Assembly (NCBI GenBank): GCA_017505725.1
Contig: JAFVOR010000065.1
Coordinates: 1 to 43,523, forward strand
Source of the DNA: Alistipes sp.
Lineage (GTDB): Bacteria; Bacteroidota; Bacteroidia; Bacteroidales; Rikenellaceae
Direction: 5' to 3'
DNA length: 43,523 bases
Part shown: piece by piece, positions 40,238 through 43,523 of the stretch
Numbering within the stretch: the stretch's first letter is position 1
How the letters are laid out: the number at the start of each line of letters is the position of its first letter
Notes under the pieces: generated by a model
What the model saw: the letters and a program-made list of their open reading frames with translations, nothing else
Told to the model about the DNA's origin: nothing
The model's database searches: none
Made by a program: the position numbers and the translations under genes

Positions 40238-43200
40238 CTATTCTGTCATATAGGCTGATACCACTTTAAGAATCTCATCGCCCCAAACCTCCCATTTGCG
40301 AATACCAAAACCGCTGATACCCATTAGCTCCTCTCGTGTTGTCGGTTTGTCTGTTGCGATGAGTACAAGGATATTGTTATGCAGAAGGTAGTACGACGGC
40401 AACTCCTTCTCCATTGCCACACGGGTACGCATAGTACGCAACAAACCAAGCAATTCCATATCGGTTAGTGTGTTGCCTTCGGAGTCCACCACAATTCTGA
40501 ATACCTCGTTCTCAATAATTACCTCTTTGTATGCGGTTGTATTGATAGCTGCTCCACCATTGCGTCCACTTGTGGTCTTACTTTTCTGCATTTTTGGTGC
40601 TGCACTCTTGTTTTTAGGAACAAAGTATGATGGTTTATGTTCCGATGCATCTTCGATACCAAACGAGTTGTTCAGCCAAAACTCATACTGCCCTGCGCTC
40701 AACATACGACCGCACCCCGTTCTATCGGGTTTATAGTTTGTACAACCCAAGAAATAACCATCAGAACCCTTCTTGACTACCAAATAGCCATCTCGACACC
40801 AGTCACATTTGTGGATAGACAACTCGCCACCGCTTTTGTTATTAGTCATAAATCCGCAAATCTCTTGATCGTTGGTGCAAATCCACAACTTCAAACCATA
40901 GTTCTTATTCCACTTAAATTGTAGCGGATAGCCACATATAGGGCAACAATCTTTCACCTTTTTAGGGGCTTTGAGATCCACTTTTAACTCTCCATGCAGG
41001 GTTACATTCGGATAGTTATGAGGCTCACTCAACAACTCTTTGATAAACTCCGATGGGCGCATATCGGGCGTAACGATAAATACTCGATTCTTTGTACGAG
41101 TCAATGCCACATAGAATAAGCGACGCTCCTCGGCATAGTTATACGAGTTGTCAAACGACACTACCAAATTCAAAACGGGGTCGTCATCAACCTTTGACGG
41201 GAAGCCGTAGGTTTCATCTTTTGCATTGATGATAATCACATTCTCGGCGGTCAGACCCTTTGAACTATGAGCAGTCATAAAATTAAGTTTGACCTTATTG
41301 CCGTACTTAACCGAATAAACCCTACCGTTCTCCTCGTTGTAGTTGAATTGCTCTGCCTTACACATATTGCGTGCATCGAAACCATAGCGACCAATCAGCA
41401 AAATTGATGGCACCTTTGTTTTACCCTCTACTGCACTATACTCCAGAATCTCGCCAATGGCATTTTCAATCGCCACGCCAAGATTATAGTACAGACCGCC
41501 TTTGTGCGATTCTCCCTTTGCTCCCTTTTCATCGCCATAAGTCGAGATAATTACGGGGTTGTCTATGCGTTTGGGTGAAATTAGTTCCTTTTTAATCTGT
41601 TGGGAGTTCTTTTGCACGAATGTTCCTGCAATGTCGATTATCTCTTGGGCATTGCGATATGTGCGGGTAATCTTCAACTCTTGACCATAACCCACCTCCT
41701 CGCAGAATTTTGTAAACAGAGGGAGGATAGAGCCGCTGAACGCATAGATAGATTGCCAATCATCGCCAACAGCCATAATCTTTGCTTCACACAACTTCGA
41801 CAACTCCTTGATAAGGTTGTATCTCTGTCGAGAAATGTCCTGATACTCATCCACGATGATGTATTTGTAGGCGAGCTGTTCTTTCTCTATCTGCTTTTTG
41901 CGGATTAACTCTGCCGACTCGTTAATCATATCCTCAAAGTCGATGCAGTGCTGCTCTTTGAGTGCTTGCTGATACTCCAAGTAACAAACCTCGCAAATAT
42001 CGAGGAATAGTTTGGTGCGGACATTCTTCGTGTTGCTTCTAAAATCGGCAAACTTTCCACCCTTAAAACCTTGTGTCTTGAAGTTGCCGATAAAGGTGCA
42101 TATTAACTGCGTAAGGCGAGTTATGTATTTATTCTCCTCGGTATCAACAAGGCGTTTATACACCTCTGCCGTAGGCCTCTCTTTAAGTTCGTAACCGTGA
42201 GCCAACAGCATCTCTCGAAGGTGTTCCAACATCTCCCTGCCATCTCTGTATTGCGAGAATGTGTAGATAAGGTCGGTCTTGTGCTTGCGGTGCAAAGAGA
42301 CCTTATCATTGATAACATATTTGTATTTTTTGAGTTGCTCTTGGGTGTATCGGCTACTGCGACCGTCTTCCGTAATGCCGAAATGTTCGATATAACTGAC
42401 CTTATTCCCTTGCACTATACGGAAGTCTGGCGTATATGGTTTGTTCGCACTCAAAATGCGATACTGATACATTGGCTCGTATTCGTACTCGATCTGATTA
42501 AGGTAGAGAAAGTTTGCAATCTGCACCTCCTCCATCGAACGCAGCACCTCATTGTTGAGGGTTTGAGTACGACGGGTGCGCCTATCAACAACCTGCTGTA
42601 CATAATCTTGCAAATCGCTTTTAAGAGTCGAATAATCGGCATCAGCAACAAATTGGAAATACTCGCCTAAATCCTCACCCTCGTATGGAGCCGAGAAATA
42701 GGAGCCAAAGAACAAAATAAGTTTATCAACGAGTTGAGGATTACGCAACACCTTCGTTTTGAGGTACTCGTTGATAACATTATACATAAAGCCGTTATCC
42801 ACAATCTTGCGTTGCTCCTCTTCGCCTTGTCGAAGAATAGAGTAACCTATGGAGTGGAATGTGGTGATGATACTTGGAATTTTAAGGTTATGGTTGATGC
42901 GCTCTCGCAACTCCTCAACAGCCTTGTTAGTAAAAGAGATAACCAAAATTTGTTCTGGCTTCACTCCTCGCTTTTCGACCAAATATCGCACCTTTGCAGC
43001 CACCGTTGTAGTTTTACCAGCTCCTGCGCCCGCAATAACGAGGGTGTTATCTTCTTCCGACAATACGACCTCTCTCTGCTCATTGTCAAGCAATATGGCA
43101 GGGTCGCACGCTTTGAGGATATTGTTAAGATACTCTTTTTCAGATTCTATGTGGTTAGTAACAAATTGGTCGTTATGTTTCTTGATAGTTGCCGACTCTT

Positions 43201-43522
43201 GGGTTAGGTCTTGAATCTCCTCGTAATGATTTATGAAAGCCTCAATTTGTGCGAGGTCGAGATTGTTTTTGCTAACATAATCTTCCAATATATTAGCCTC
43301 AACAATAGAGCAGAAGAATTTGTACCCCTCTTGGTATTCCGAGATAAAATGTTTGTAATCGCTACGGGCAATAAACGAGTCGCCACCCAATAATTCTGCA
43401 AATTCGGTGTTGAATTGTAATGCTCTTTGATATTGCGTTGGCTGTTGAGCAGTATGTTTTTGAGGCTTAATGTTACTATCTGCCTCCTTTTTACGCTTAC
43501 GGAATAGATCAAGTATGCCCAT
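40238..43522 (-). CDS. UvrD/Rep-type helicase with nuclease-like insert, zinc fingers and HRDC
   Basis: SF1A helicase of 1094 aa that begins one base before the window edge, so an earlier start cannot be excluded. The Q-motif LDNEQR (145-150), Walker A AGAGAGKTT (164-172), SFTNKAVEELRERI (Ia), the TFHSIG segment, YIIVDEYQD (II), GDDWQSIYAF (III), FMTAHSSKGLTAENVI (V) and EERRLFYVALTRT (VI) are all present. An insert at about 330-430 (E332, then TPDF with D366 and YIEHFGI with E379) resembles a PD-(D/E)XK nuclease core. Two Cys-rich zinc modules (CPICGYP and CDWCRDGY...GC) precede a C-terminal HRDC-like domain (about 1020-1094). It likely acts in DNA repair or defence. It is followed by the winged-helix gene after 40 bp. 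Confidence 0.85.
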   Translation of the reverse strand: MGILDLFRKRKKEADSNIKPQKHTAQQPTQYQRALQFNTEFAELLGGDSFIARSDYKHFISEYQEGYKFFCSIVEANILEDYVSKNNLDLAQIEAFINHYEEIQDLTQESATIKKHNDQFVTNHIESEKEYLNNILKACDPAILLDNEQREVVLSEEDNTLVIAGAGAGKTTTVAAKVRYLVEKRGVKPEQILVISFTNKAVEELRERINHNLKIPSIITTFHSIGYSILRQGEEEQRKIVDNGFMYNVINEYLKTKVLRNPQLVDKLILFFGSYFSAPYEGEDLGEYFQFVADADYSTLKSDLQDYVQQVVDRRTRRTQTLNNEVLRSMEEVQIANFLYLNQIEYEYEPMYQYRILSANKPYTPDFRIVQGNKVSYIEHFGITEDGRSSRYTQEQLKKYKYVINDKVSLHRKHKTDLIYTFSQYRDGREMLEHLREMLLAHGYELKERPTAEVYKRLVDTEENKYITRLTQLICTFIGNFKTQGFKGGKFADFRSNTKNVRTKLFLDICEVCYLEYQQALKEQHCIDFEDMINESAELIRKKQIEKEQLAYKYIIVDEYQDISRQRYNLIKELSKLCEAKIMAVGDDWQSIYAFSGSILPLFTKFCEEVGYGQELKITRTYRNAQEIIDIAGTFVQKNSQQIKKELISPKRIDNPVIISTYGDEKGAKGESHKGGLYYNLGVAIENAIGEILEYSAVEGKTKVPSILLIGRYGFDARNMCKAEQFNYNEENGRVYSVKYGNKVKLNFMTAHSSKGLTAENVIIINAKDETYGFPSKVDDDPVLNLVVSFDNSYNYAEERRLFYVALTRTKNRVFIVTPDMRPSEFIKELLSEPHNYPNVTLHGELKVDLKAPKKVKDCCPICGYPLQFKWNKNYGLKLWICTNDQEICGFMTNNKSGGELSIHKCDWCRDGYLVVKKGSDGYFLGCTNYKPDRTGCGRMLSAGQYEFWLNNSFGIEDASEHKPSYFVPKNKSAAPKMQKSKTTSGRNGGAAINTTAYKEVIIENEVFRIVVDSEGNTLTDMELLGLLRTMRTRVAMEKELPSYYLLHNNILVLIATDKPTTREELMGISGFGIRKWEVWGDEILKVVSAYMTE

Positions 43523-43523
43523 A

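Overview
The window reads as a chromosomal segment of a Gram-negative, anaerobic member of the Bacteroidales. An Alistipes/Rikenellaceae-like relative is my best guess, but that is inference. Support comes from Bacteroidetes-type promoters (a -7 box TAnnTTTG, at several sites with TTTG 19-20 bp upstream), A-rich start regions without clear Shine-Dalgarno sites, lipoproteins of Bacteroidetes families (DUF4296-like), a PorT-like barrel, desulfoferrodoxin, and a GH3-rich carbohydrate repertoire. No rRNA or tRNA gene and no cas gene was found.

Layout. 1-1190: a non-coding array of 13 full copies of a 20-bp palindrome separating a few recurring spacer modules in shuffled order. 1252-6492 (minus): recO, a XerD-like recombinase, an amidohydrolase, a DUF4296 lipoprotein, a LolC/E-type permease and rbfA. 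6493-6784: non-coding, with repeats and a hairpin. 6785-13315 (minus): a tight six-gene operon (flippase, DNA polymerase III delta', FolK, lipoprotein, Ig-like lipoprotein, beta-barrel). 13316-13469: divergent promoter region with a 31-bp alternating purine-pyrimidine tract. 13470-15812 (plus): GH3 glycosidase, then a terminator and a 120-bp inverted-repeat element. 16026-17789 (minus): tandem phosphodiester glycosidases. 18026-19439 (plus): YbaK and a GT2. 19418-26029 (minus): a symporter, PA14-GH3, an unknown protein, a rhodanese, a Stealth phosphotransferase and a GT2. 26113-29099 (plus): ResB, CcsA and a tri-haem peroxidase, which form a coherent cytochrome c maturation and peroxide-reduction unit. 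29178-29972 (minus): desulfoferrodoxin and a DUF4405 membrane protein, pointing to an oxygen-stress theme.

30115-43522 is the accessory part. An acetyltransferase is followed by a two-gene unit of an ADP-ribosyltransferase-like protein and a NADAR protein, a toxin/antitoxin-like pairing. Converging on it is a minus-strand five-gene cluster (38721 to 31974): a 940-aa Sel1/coiled-coil/transmembrane/WG-repeat protein, a 915-aa FtsK/EccC-like ATPase with three RecA-like units, a WXG100-like 93-mer, a helical 178-mer and a second WXG-like 80-mer. This looks like a minimal type VII secretion-like module in a Gram-negative, and it is my main candidate for an undescribed system. Upstream are mnmA, a small winged-helix protein, and a large UvrD-type helicase with a nuclease-like insert, zinc fingers and a C-terminal HRDC domain. 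The ATPase/WXG cluster and the helicase look more A+T-rich by eye than the rest of the window.
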